DNA from: JBGSBR01 sp041730495
GTDB lineage: Bacteria > Patescibacteriota > Microgenomatia > UBA1406 > GWC2-37-13
NCBI GenBank assembly: GCA_041730495.1
Contig: JBGSBR010000016.1
Location: 1 to 28,178, forward strand
Reading direction: 5' to 3'
Length of the DNA stretch: 28,178 bases
This document shows, one piece after another, positions 21,893 to 28,178 of this stretch (the stretch's first letter is position 1; the number at the start of each line of letters is the position of its first letter). The position numbers and the translations under genes are program-made. The notes beneath the pieces were generated by a model. It saw only the letters and a program-made list of their open reading frames with translations. It was not told the origin of the DNA and did not search any database.

Positions 21893-23586
21893 GAGTAGAA
21901 GACTTGACCTATCAGGAACAAATAATGCGTGAAGCTGAAATACCTTTATTTACAGACGCTCCACAGTTATATGTTGCTGATGATGAGCTTATCGAAGCAG
22001 CAAATAACGGAGAAATAGTACCTGAGGGCATTGCTTTGGAACGATACTTCACACGACTTGAAAATGGAGACACTGATTATGTTACTGAAGTTAAAAATAT
22101 CGTAGACAAAAGAGCTCAACGTTTCCCTGAAGCGACTCAAGCAGCTATTAATAGACGTCTACAGTTTATAGTACCTGCGTATCGTGAAAGTGAAAATATG
22201 CTAGATTTTCTTGAAGCCATTAAAGAGCAAGCTGCAGGACAAGCTGAGTTACAGTGGGGTATAACCTTGATTATGGACTATGCAATACCTGCAAGATATG
22301 ACGATGAAGAGATAGAGCTTCAAAATATGCAATCACAGATAGAAACATTTCTTCAAGAGAATGAACACTTAAGACCATACATTGATACTGCAGTTTATTT
22401 GCGACGTAAAGATACAGAGACACCAGTTTTGCCAGTAGGATTAGCTCGCAAAGTAGGTGAAGATGTAGTGATGTATGAGCGTCTACAGGCCCTACAAGAG
22501 GGTAGAGTACAAACAGAAACGCCTTTATATCTAGGTCTTATGGATATGGATACAGGTTTCTCACCAGGATTGCTCAATGAAATGGCTGCAACAATTCCTG
22601 AGACACCAGAAGATACACCACATGTAATAAGGGTCCGTGGTTCTTTTCATCGAGAAGAAGTACGCGAAAATCCTCATTTACATCCATTACAACTTATGTG
22701 GGAAGGGCCGATTTCAGCTATTGGTCTTCAGACAAGTCATAATCCATTTAATGTCGGTCGCCTAAGTGCGGTACCAGCACGTGAGCTTGCGATGACTGGT
22801 GGTGGCTTTGCGAAAAGATTACAGTTATTCCCAGATGAAGATATTCGTCATGGATTACAGATGCGTTGGAGGCTGAATAACGTAGATACTGTAGAGTTAA
22901 ATGGATTTTACTCGACTAGTGCGAGACGGGAGATCAATGTTGCTAATGGTATTAGACAGATGGCGCTTGAGGGTAATAGTCACCTTACGATGGAGAGAAT
23001 GAGAGTAGGAGCATTTATTAAAATGTACGGTAGGTGGGCTGGTGAAATGTTTAGAGGCGCAAATGGCAGTAGTAATGGCGAATTATCTGACACTCAACTT
23101 GAGGCTGCAATACCCGCAAATGGTGTTGAGATAATCACGAATGCTGCCTATAGATTTACAACCTTTGTCAATTTTGCCATTGATGAATTATCGTCAAATC
23201 CGGATGCAGCTGAGGTGATGCAGTTGCGAGAGCAATTCTTGGCAGGAGAAATTCCTTACTTTGAGGTGGAATTAAGAACATTGGAAGCAATAAGATCGAT
23301 TGCACAAAATGATCCTGAGCGATTCGAAAGACTAAAACCTATACTGGCATCAGTAGATCAAAAATCCAGAGATGCTGTAGCGCAGATACTTAGTCAAAAT
23401 GGAATTGAGTTTCAACTAGAGCATACAGAGCCAATTTATGGCATACTTGAAGCTCAAGGACCAATTTATACCATTGATCCTGAAAATGCTGAAGTTGATG
23501 AGACTGTCTTAGTAGCGCCGTTTCATATTAAAGACTCAAATCAACAAACAGCTTATTGGAATACTATTCGTCAAGCAGTTACATAA
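21889..23586 (+). CDS. GT-A fold (GT2-like) glycosyltransferase
   Basis: A 565-residue soluble protein. An unrecognised N-terminal 85 residues precede a GT2-type start LQFIVPAYRESENM (91-104), and the metal/nucleotide-sugar motif appears as DMD at 219-221 in LGLMDMDTGF, followed by an acceptor-side stretch TGGGFAKRL..FPDEDIRHG (about 304-325). The C-terminal part is helical. There are no membrane helices, so it probably acts on a soluble acceptor in the cytoplasm. Operon with the GH1 gene (4-nt overlap) and dcd (6-nt gap). The assignment rests on fold-level motifs; the donor is unknown. Confidence 0.65.
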   Translation: MRVEDLTYQEQIMREAEIPLFTDAPQLYVADDELIEAANNGEIVPEGIALERYFTRLENGDTDYVTEVKNIVDKRAQRFPEATQAAINRRLQFIVPAYRESENMLDFLEAIKEQAAGQAELQWGITLIMDYAIPARYDDEEIELQNMQSQIETFLQENEHLRPYIDTAVYLRRKDTETPVLPVGLARKVGEDVVMYERLQALQEGRVQTETPLYLGLMDMDTGFSPGLLNEMAATIPETPEDTPHVIRVRGSFHREEVRENPHLHPLQLMWEGPISAIGLQTSHNPFNVGRLSAVPARELAMTGGGFAKRLQLFPDEDIRHGLQMRWRLNNVDTVELNGFYSTSARREINVANGIRQMALEGNSHLTMERMRVGAFIKMYGRWAGEMFRGANGSSNGELSDTQLEAAIPANGVEIITNAAYRFTTFVNFAIDELSSNPDAAEVMQLREQFLAGEIPYFEVELRTLEAIRSIAQNDPERFERLKPILASVDQKSRDAVAQILSQNGIEFQLEHTEPIYGILEAQGPIYTIDPENAEVDETVLVAPFHIKDSNQQTAYWNTIRQAVT

Positions 23587-23592
23587 TACTAT

Positions 23593-24102
23593 ATGATCCT
23601 TACAAAGCCACAAATACTAAAAGAGATTGAATCTGGAAGAGTGAAAATCACTCCGTATGACGAAACCGCTGTTGGACCAGCATCAATTGATCTGACACTT
23701 GCAAACGAGATTCGTATCTTTGAGAACATCGATCACTCTGTACATGTCGTTGAAGCAACAAACTTCAAAGAAATTACCAAAAAAGTCGTCTTAAACGGCA
23801 AAAAATATATCATCAAACCAGGGGAGCTTATCCTCGGTATCACTCAAGAGCATATCAGCTTACCACCAGATATCTGTGCGTGGCTCAATTCACGTTCTCG
23901 CTTTGCTCGGCTCGGACTAATGGTTCATATCACGGCTCCGTTTATCCAGCCAGGTGAGGAAGGCAAGCAAGTACTTGAGATCTTCAATACAGGGCCCAAT
24001 AACTTAGAACTGCATCCAGGTGAAAGACTTTGTCAGCTGATACTTCAACGTTGTGAAGGGGAAGCAACCTATGAAGGTGGGTTTAAAAATCAAGAACTGT
24101 AA
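23593..24102 (+). CDS. dcd: dCTP deaminase (possibly bifunctional with dUTPase)
   Basis: A 169-residue trimeric enzyme of the dUTPase fold that deaminates dCTP to dUTP, feeding dTMP synthesis. Motifs: GPASIDLTLANEI (about 28-40), NSRSRFARLGL (about 98-108, carrying the Ser/Arg active-site residues), HITAPFIQPG, and the catalytic Glu in VLEIFNTG (about 131-138), then LHPGERLCQLIL. Some relatives also cleave dUTP to dUMP; the sequence alone does not decide this. Last gene of the HD-GH1-GT operon, 6 nt after the GT gene. Confidence 0.92.
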   Translation: MILTKPQILKEIESGRVKITPYDETAVGPASIDLTLANEIRIFENIDHSVHVVEATNFKEITKKVVLNGKKYIIKPGELILGITQEHISLPPDICAWLNSRSRFARLGLMVHITAPFIQPGEEGKQVLEIFNTGPNNLELHPGERLCQLILQRCEGEATYEGGFKNQEL

Positions 24103-24114
24103 CGAGATTAACGG

Positions 24115-24143
24115 TTTCACCTTAGGTGGATTGAGGGTATAAT
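24115..24143 (+). promoter_or_regulatory. promoter of polX
   Basis: TTTCAC, a 17-nt spacer and perfect TATAAT ending 6 nt before the ATG: the transcription start should be the A of the start codon. Confidence 0.75.
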
Positions 24144-24149
24144 GTCTAC

Positions 24150-25985
24150 ATGGACGAAAAATATTCAAACAAAACAATCACAGAACTTCTGCGTAATGTA
24201 GCTGCTGCCTTCCTCATCAAAGATGATCCGACCAACAAAAGCAAAAAGAATTTATTCCGCCGTATAGCCTTTGAGAAAGCCGCAGACTCTGTGGAGCATC
24301 TCTCACGTGAGATCCGTGATATGTGGCAAGAAGGTAAGCTTTACAAAGTCCCAGGTATCGGTCCAGGTATCGGTGGAGGGCTTGAGCAATACTTCGAGAC
24401 AGGTGAGTCAGCGGACTTCAATGAGATGCTGCATGATATCCCCAAATCTGTTTTTGTACTCATGAAAGCGCCTGGTATCGGTCCGAAGAAAGCTTTCCGG
24501 ATCGTGAAAGAGTTTGGTCTCGTCGATGAGAAAACAATTGTCGAAGATGTGAAAAAAGTAGCTAATGCCCACAAAATTGCAGAGCTTGAGGGATTTGGTG
24601 AAAAATCTGAAAAAGATATCCTGGAAGCTTTGGAGCTTTACGAAAGACAAGATAGGCGAGAAGAACGAATGCCATTGCCTTATGCTCATGCTCTCGCAAT
24701 TGAAGTCATCGCGTATCTCAAAGAACTGAAAGAAGTAAAACAAGCAGACTCACTCGGATCTATGAGACGAGCTGTACCTACGATCGGTGATATCGATATC
24801 GCGGTCGTAGCCGATGAAGAAGATGGTCCAAAGATAGTCGAGCACTTCCTCAAGTATCCAGGTAAACGCTCAGTCGAAGGATCTGGTCCTCAGAAGGCCT
24901 CGATCCTCGCAGCCAATAACATCAGGATCGATTTGCGTGTTCAAGATGCCAAAAGCTATGGTTCGATGCTGCAGTATTTCACTGGTAGCAAGGCCCACAA
25001 CATCAAACTCAGAGAGTTTGCACTCAAGAAACATCTGTCACTTTCTGAGTACGGCATCAAGAAACTAAAGCCTGGCGAAGTCACTAAGGGTCCAGGAAAA
25101 GTGCATCCCAAAGAGGGTGATCTAGAGATTTTCGCACATGAAAAAGGATTTTATGAGTATCTGGGCCTCCCATATATCCCACCTGAGATTCGAGAGGGGA
25201 CGACTGAGATTGATGTCGCACTCAAAGGCAAACTTCCTAATCTTGTAGAGCTCAAAGACATCAAAGGTGATTTCCATATGCACTCGTCATACGATCTCAA
25301 GCCATCACATGATATGGGTAAAAATACCTACCAAGAACTAGCCGCCAATGCAAAAAGACTTGGGTATGATTATGTCGGTTTTACAGATCATAATCCTAAA
25401 TCTAGTGGTCTTAGTACGAAAGAGATAATCGATATCATGAAAGTCCGTAAAGCTCATATCGATAAAGTTTGTTCATCGGCAGGTATAGACTACTTTATAG
25501 GTCTTGAAGTGGACATCTTGCCAAGTGGTGAGCTTGCTCTGCCTGAAGAGGCGATTGAGTACCTCGACTTCATGATCGTCTCGCTTCATAGTCAGTTCCG
25601 TCAGGAAGCCAGCGAGATGACAGAGCGTATCTTGAAAGCCTTTTGTTATCCAAAAGTCAAAATTTTCGGTCATCCGACTGGTAGATTGCTCGGTAAGCGT
25701 GAAGGCGCGGATATCAACTGGGAACCGATCTTCAAAACAGCTGCAGAGCGTAATATAGCCCTAGAGATCAACTCTAGCCCAGACAGACTCGATTTACCAG
25801 AGACTCTCGTCCGCGAAGGACTAGAGTACGGAGTGAAATTCACGATCGATACTGACGCTCATGCAGTCGATCAGATGGATCTCATGCAGTATGGTGTCAT
25901 GGTAGCGAGACGCGGCTGGGTAGAGCCCAAAAATGTGATAAACACCATGACTCCGAAGCAGGTGAGAGAGTGGATGAAGAGTTAA
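24150..25985 (+). CDS. polX: PolX: family X DNA polymerase with PHP nuclease domain
   Basis: A 611-residue repair enzyme. The N-terminal 8-kDa and fingers regions carry two helix-hairpin-helix motifs (VPGIGPGIGGG at about 67-77 and APGIGPKKA at about 108-116). The polymerase site is GSMRRAVPTIGDIDIAV (about 203-219) with the two catalytic Asp, and a later IDLRV. The C-terminal PHP domain (from about 372) shows HMHSSYD, FTDHN, GLEVDIL, GHPTGR and DTDAHA, the metal ligands for 3'-5' exonuclease or AP-endonuclease activity. Length fits bacterial PolX. It is a gap-filling polymerase in base excision repair. Its stop overlaps that of the convergent gene by 4 nt. Confidence 0.95.
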   Translation: MDEKYSNKTITELLRNVAAAFLIKDDPTNKSKKNLFRRIAFEKAADSVEHLSREIRDMWQEGKLYKVPGIGPGIGGGLEQYFETGESADFNEMLHDIPKSVFVLMKAPGIGPKKAFRIVKEFGLVDEKTIVEDVKKVANAHKIAELEGFGEKSEKDILEALELYERQDRREERMPLPYAHALAIEVIAYLKELKEVKQADSLGSMRRAVPTIGDIDIAVVADEEDGPKIVEHFLKYPGKRSVEGSGPQKASILAANNIRIDLRVQDAKSYGSMLQYFTGSKAHNIKLREFALKKHLSLSEYGIKKLKPGEVTKGPGKVHPKEGDLEIFAHEKGFYEYLGLPYIPPEIREGTTEIDVALKGKLPNLVELKDIKGDFHMHSSYDLKPSHDMGKNTYQELAANAKRLGYDYVGFTDHNPKSSGLSTKEIIDIMKVRKAHIDKVCSSAGIDYFIGLEVDILPSGELALPEEAIEYLDFMIVSLHSQFRQEASEMTERILKAFCYPKVKIFGHPTGRLLGKREGADINWEPIFKTAAERNIALEINSSPDRLDLPETLVREGLEYGVKFTIDTDAHAVDQMDLMQYGVMVARRGWVEPKNVINTMTPKQVREWMKS

Positions 25986-26491
25986 CCTACTTGAGTTAAA
26001 GATTCTTGCAAAGCCATTATGACTGCCTTTTTATTCGTGTAAGTTCTTCTATAATCATCTCTTTTTTCATCAGTATATCTTGTATCAAGTCTTACTAATT
26101 CATTTTGTGTTACCGATTGCATGACTGATAGTCTTTGCTCCGGTGTTAAGTTAGTAATAGAAGCAAATATTTTTGGACCTCTTTTTGCAACTTCAATTTC
26201 AATTTCTTTGGTGACAACTTGTGCTGCTTTTTTAGGAAGGTTGGCTACATATTCAGGATCAGTAATACGTAGTAAAGTCGCTACAGATTCTAAGGTGCCA
26301 CCATTCATAACATCGACAATGCTTGCTGTTTTTGGTGTTTGTGCTAATGCTGTTTCCATCGCATAGTGAGTTGCCATCAAATATATGCCCGTATTTTCTG
26401 GTCGGATGAGTTTACCAGGAAAGATACTATCCGCACGATCGAGTACTGTTGTTAATTCGGGTTGTTGAGATACAGGAATTACTTCTGTCAT
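25982..26491 (-). CDS. hypothetical protein
   Basis: A 169-residue soluble, mostly helical protein that I do not recognise. No catalytic motif or membrane segment is visible; a helix-rich middle (about 70-130) and a basic C-terminus are the only features. I start at the ATG at 26491 because TTGCAT-N17-TATAAT ends 9 nt upstream; the longer frame to 26572 would overlap the preceding gene. The stop overlaps that of polX. Confidence 0.65.
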   Translation of the reverse strand: MTEVIPVSQQPELTTVLDRADSIFPGKLIRPENTGIYLMATHYAMETALAQTPKTASIVDVMNGGTLESVATLLRITDPEYVANLPKKAAQVVTKEIEIEVAKRGPKIFASITNLTPEQRLSVMQSVTQNELVRLDTRYTDEKRDDYRRTYTNKKAVIMALQESLTQVG

Positions 26492-26500
26492 ATTTCGAGC

Positions 26501-26529
26501 ATTATATGCCTCATCAAAAAAGAATGCAA
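26501..26529 (-). promoter_or_regulatory. promoter of the 169-residue protein
   Basis: Minus-strand TTGCAT, a 17-nt spacer and TATAAT; the -10 box ends 9 nt before the ATG. The box lies near the end of the upstream gene, so the two genes are transcribed separately at least in part. Confidence 0.7.
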
Positions 26530-26537
26530 GTGAGATT

Positions 26538-27062
26538 TCACTTCCGCTGCTGTAAAGGAGTACCTCGTTCATTTAATTTTATTTTAGCTTCTTGGTAGGA
26601 TTTTTGCTTTGCTTCAATTTCGGCAATCTGTGCCAGGTCTTCCGTATCTAAGGTACTTTTTGTTAATTCAAGCTGGTCAATATGATAATCAAGTGCTTGG
26701 GTTAGTAAGGTACGTCGTTTATCTGGTGTCATGTAGTGCAGCTTGCTGGCGAAAGCTCTACAAACTGGTAAGAATAAATAAGCTTCATTCTGATGGAGAT
26801 GGACGCAGCGGTCGACTAAATTGGGTAGAGCCACTTGTTGTGCGTCTGTGACTAAGCTAAATGTTAATTCAAGATCCGAACTGATTAAAAATGAGTCATC
26901 ACCTTTGATATGTCTTTCAATCACGAGGTCACTGCTGAGTTCCTCTGCAATAGGGATATAAGCGGTCGCGATCTGATCAAGTGCATCTTCAGGATTATAG
27001 ATCTTGAACTGCAAGTGACGATAGGATTGTTCAAGCGTATATGCATACGGTTCTGATTCCAT
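26538..27062 (-). CDS. hypothetical protein
   Basis: A 174-residue soluble protein, helical and rich in Leu, Asp and Glu, that I do not recognise. The C-terminal third (about 135-174) looks like a charged helix or coiled coil. The start at 27062 follows TTGTTT-N17-TATAAT by 10 nt; the frame continues upstream to 27203 but that part overlaps the terminator of gene D. Its stop is 46 nt before the start of the next protein on the same strand. Confidence 0.6.
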   Translation of the reverse strand: MESEPYAYTLEQSYRHLQFKIYNPEDALDQIATAYIPIAEELSSDLVIERHIKGDDSFLISSDLELTFSLVTDAQQVALPNLVDRCVHLHQNEAYLFLPVCRAFASKLHYMTPDKRRTLLTQALDYHIDQLELTKSTLDTEDLAQIAEIEAKQKSYQEAKIKLNERGTPLQQRK

Positions 27063-27072
27063 GATGAATGGA

Positions 27073-27101
27073 ATTATATTGCTATGAACTTTATAAAACA
27101 A
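27073..27101 (-). promoter_or_regulatory. promoter of the 174-residue protein
   Basis: Minus-strand TTGTTT, a 17-nt spacer and perfect TATAAT ending 10 nt before the ATG; a leader of about 3 nt is expected. Confidence 0.7.
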
Positions 27102-27194
27102 GGAGAAAAGAAAAAAAAGACAACGCAATGTCGGGTTGACGGGACAGACCTTGCGGTCGCCAGTCATCCTAACAGCTTCCTCAGCGTTGTCTTT
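27102..27194 (-). terminator. long-loop terminator of gene D
   Basis: On the minus strand AAAGACAACGC pairs perfectly with GCGTTGTCTTT (27184-27194 and 27116-27126; 11 bp) and is followed by eight T and a T-rich tail. The 57-nt loop contains a GACC/GGTC stem with a GCAA tetraloop (27147-27158). The large structured loop is unlike an ordinary terminator. Confidence 0.75.
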
Positions 27195-27209
27195 CTTGGT
27201 CATATTCGG

Positions 27210-27674
27210 TTACCGTCGAACTCGAATTTCACGACCAATTCGGTAGACTTGTCTACCGGTGATCATCGTGAAAAGCAAGCCAAAAACGATACCTCCGCAC
27301 CACGAGGTTTGACCCGTCGTTGCTACTACACCGACTGACGCAATGAGCATCAGCACGGAGATAGCGAGCAAGAATATCATCACCCGAAGTCTTGCGGGGG
27401 TTGCAAGTGCAAGTTCGTTTCGATTATTTTTTGGCATAGTTTCCTCCTTTCTTTGAGGATTTTTGTTAGGCGTGAAAACACCTAGACTATAAAGTAGACC
27501 AATAAGCCCGCCCCCAAAGACTATTGCGAATGGTGCCAAGAAAAGTATGGCATCTTGTATGTCTAAGTCGTTGGGAATGGGTGGCGACCCGAGCAGTGCC
27601 CAAGCACTGACGGGTATCACTGCTCCTACTAGCATCGCGAAGATGCTTACCCAGGTATGAACGTTAAATCTCAT
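27210..27674 (-). CDS. gene D: four-helix membrane protein with internal start site
   Basis: A 154-residue membrane protein that I do not recognise. Helices at about 9-28 and 42-66 are followed by a charged linker TPNKNPQRKEETMPKNNRNE and two more helices (about 95-115 and 121-138), ending RIGREIRVRR. The start at 27674 has AAAGGA about 7 nt upstream; the frame to 27833 would translate the leader. The linker codons also form AAAGGAGG 5 nt before an in-frame ATG (M80), which would give a 75-residue two-helix protein. Divergent from gene E and similar in style to genes A-C. Confidence 0.7.
   Translation of the reverse strand: MRFNVHTWVSIFAMLVGAVIPVSAWALLGSPPIPNDLDIQDAILFLAPFAIVFGGGLIGLLYSLGVFTPNKNPQRKEETMPKNNRNELALATPARLRVMIFLLAISVLMLIASVGVVATTGQTSWCGGIVFGLLFTMITGRQVYRIGREIRVRR
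27443..27450 (-). promoter_or_regulatory. internal Shine-Dalgarno within gene D
   Basis: AAAGGAGG on the minus strand, 5 nt before the in-frame ATG at 27435-27437. It is stronger than the ribosome binding site of the full-length start, so an internal product of 75 residues is plausible. Confidence 0.6.
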
Positions 27675-27809
27675 GAGTTTTTCCTTTAGCCGTATGGAAT
27701 ACAACAGTATGCCTGGCTGTGGCATACTGAGGTCGAGGAAGCAGAAGAAGCGAGGATATGCTTCATCTACTACCTCAATACTAGTTGTTAATGTGTATCT
27801 ATTATACCA
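27675..27809 (-). promoter_or_regulatory. extended -10 promoter and structured leader of gene D
   Basis: TGG-TATAAT (27801-27809) is an extended -10 box; no -35 is evident. The leader of about 120 nt holds a TGAGGT/ACCTCA stem (outer arms near 27773 and 27728) with an inner GAAGC/GCTTC hairpin and a perfect 9-bp stem CAGTATGCC/GGCATACTG (27705-27713 and 27721-27729), then the Shine-Dalgarno AAAGGA near 27681-27686. Confidence 0.55.
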
Positions 27810-27826
27810 AATTAAACCTATAATAA

Positions 27827-27855
27827 TTGACATGTGGCTTAAAAAAGTCTATACT
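27827..27855 (+). promoter_or_regulatory. promoter of gene E
   Basis: TTGACA (perfect -35), a 17-nt spacer and TATACT. Expected start near 27862, giving a 78-nt leader. Divergent from the gene D promoter. Confidence 0.8.
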
Positions 27856-27862
27856 AAGTTAT

Positions 27863-27933
27863 TGAGCTGAGCAATGTCGCTAGCTCATTCACAATATGGT
27901 ACCTTGTTCCGCTGTGCGGGAGGAGGTAAGGAG
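27863..27933 (+). promoter_or_regulatory. two-hairpin leader and ribosome binding site of gene E
   Basis: The first hairpin is TGAGCT/AGCTCA extended by AGC/GCT with one bulged G (27863-27887). The second is TACCT/AGGTA plus TTCCGC/GCGGGA (27900-27928). The Shine-Dalgarno AAGGAG (27928-27933) begins where the second hairpin ends and lies 6 nt before the ATG. Confidence 0.65.
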
Positions 27934-27939
27934 CCGGTC

Positions 27940-28149
27940 ATGGAAGGCTTTTCTATAGATTTGAAGCTCACCCACCGCTTGCTGGGGATATTTCTTTTAG
28001 TCTTGATTGCAATCTGGACTTATTTAGAAGTATATTTTCCAGAACAAGGAAATCGTTGGTTTATCCGTGTATTCATGATTGCAGCAACTATTGCGGCAAT
28101 CATAATGATCATCCATGGCACTGGTGCCATAGAGATCATTGTAGGGTGA
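27940..28149 (+). CDS. gene E: 69-residue membrane protein
   Basis: A small protein with two membrane helices (about 10-30 and 42-62) and a short hydrophilic N-terminus MEGFSIDLKLTHR; not recognised. The strong Shine-Dalgarno and the promoter support it as a real gene; the in-frame extension to 27874 covers the leader hairpins. The last 29 bases of the window after its TGA show nothing. Confidence 0.75.
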   Translation: MEGFSIDLKLTHRLLGIFLLVLIAIWTYLEVYFPEQGNRWFIRVFMIAATIAAIIMIIHGTGAIEIIVG

Positions 28150-28178
28150 AAATCTATCCAAAGGTAGGGTTCGACGAG

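Noticed and set aside
27063..27203. N-terminal extension of the 174-residue protein
   Set aside because: The added codons cover the gene D terminator and lie upstream of a perfect TATAAT box that places the start at 27062.

Overview
The window looks like a chromosomal segment from a small-genome bacterium of the Candidate Phyla Radiation (Patescibacteria). The evidence is tight gene packing, many small lineage-specific membrane proteins, tRNAs without encoded CCA, a large GT-C membrane protein with an N-terminal GWD..HPE motif of a type I associate with Microgenomates-like genomes, and a DUF11 surface protein. The placement within the CPR is inference. TGA is used as a normal stop (carA, both small membrane genes near 10-11 kb, the GH1 gene), so the recoded Gracilibacteria/Absconditabacteria code does not apply.

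Layout: 1-4.4 kb holds two divergent GT-C glycosyltransferase-like membrane proteins, a secreted DUF11 protein, a SpoU/TrmH RNA methyltransferase and tRNA-Thr(GGT). 4.5-9.7 kb holds a small membrane protein, an MBL-fold hydrolase, the replicative helicase dnaB, a palindromic repeat, an HD hydrolase with a PAP2 phosphatase, a deoxyribosyltransferase-like/ribbon-helix-helix protein and a membrane-anchored methyltransferase. 9.7-12.1 kb is an island of three small membrane-protein genes (called A, B, C here) embedded in hairpin-rich non-coding DNA. 12.1-19.3 kb holds tRNA-Leu(CAA), the pyrimidine operon pyrB-carA-carB-pyrC, and a convergent uridine kinase. 19.3-24.1 kb holds a candidate structured RNA, then HD protein, GH1 glycosidase, GT2-like protein and dCTP deaminase. 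24.1-28.2 kb holds PolX, two unknown proteins, and a divergent pair of small membrane proteins (D, E) that resemble A-C in architecture.

Two translation-start regimes coexist. Housekeeping genes (DUF11, dnaB, pyrB, udk, polX and others) lack a Shine-Dalgarno sequence and have a sigma70-type -10 box only 6-11 nt before the start codon, so their mRNAs should be leaderless or nearly so. The small membrane proteins A-E have strong Shine-Dalgarno sequences, and most have long leaders rich in hairpins. In A and B the AAGGA core lies in the loop of a G/C hairpin. Gene C is preceded by a promoter, a two-state stem set and an intrinsic terminator: the architecture of a transcription-attenuating riboswitch.

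The pyrimidine genes make carbamoyl phosphate, carbamoyl aspartate and dihydroorotate; udk salvages uridine and dcd supplies dUMP/dUTP. From memory, their signature stretches resemble the eukaryotic CAD polyprotein more than E. coli enzymes, and carB and pyrC share a reading frame with one stop codon and one further codon between them. The strongest candidates for something undescribed are the structured-RNA/membrane-protein set (9.7-12.1 and 27.1-28.15 kb), the RNA at 19310-19427, and the unfused CAD-like operon.
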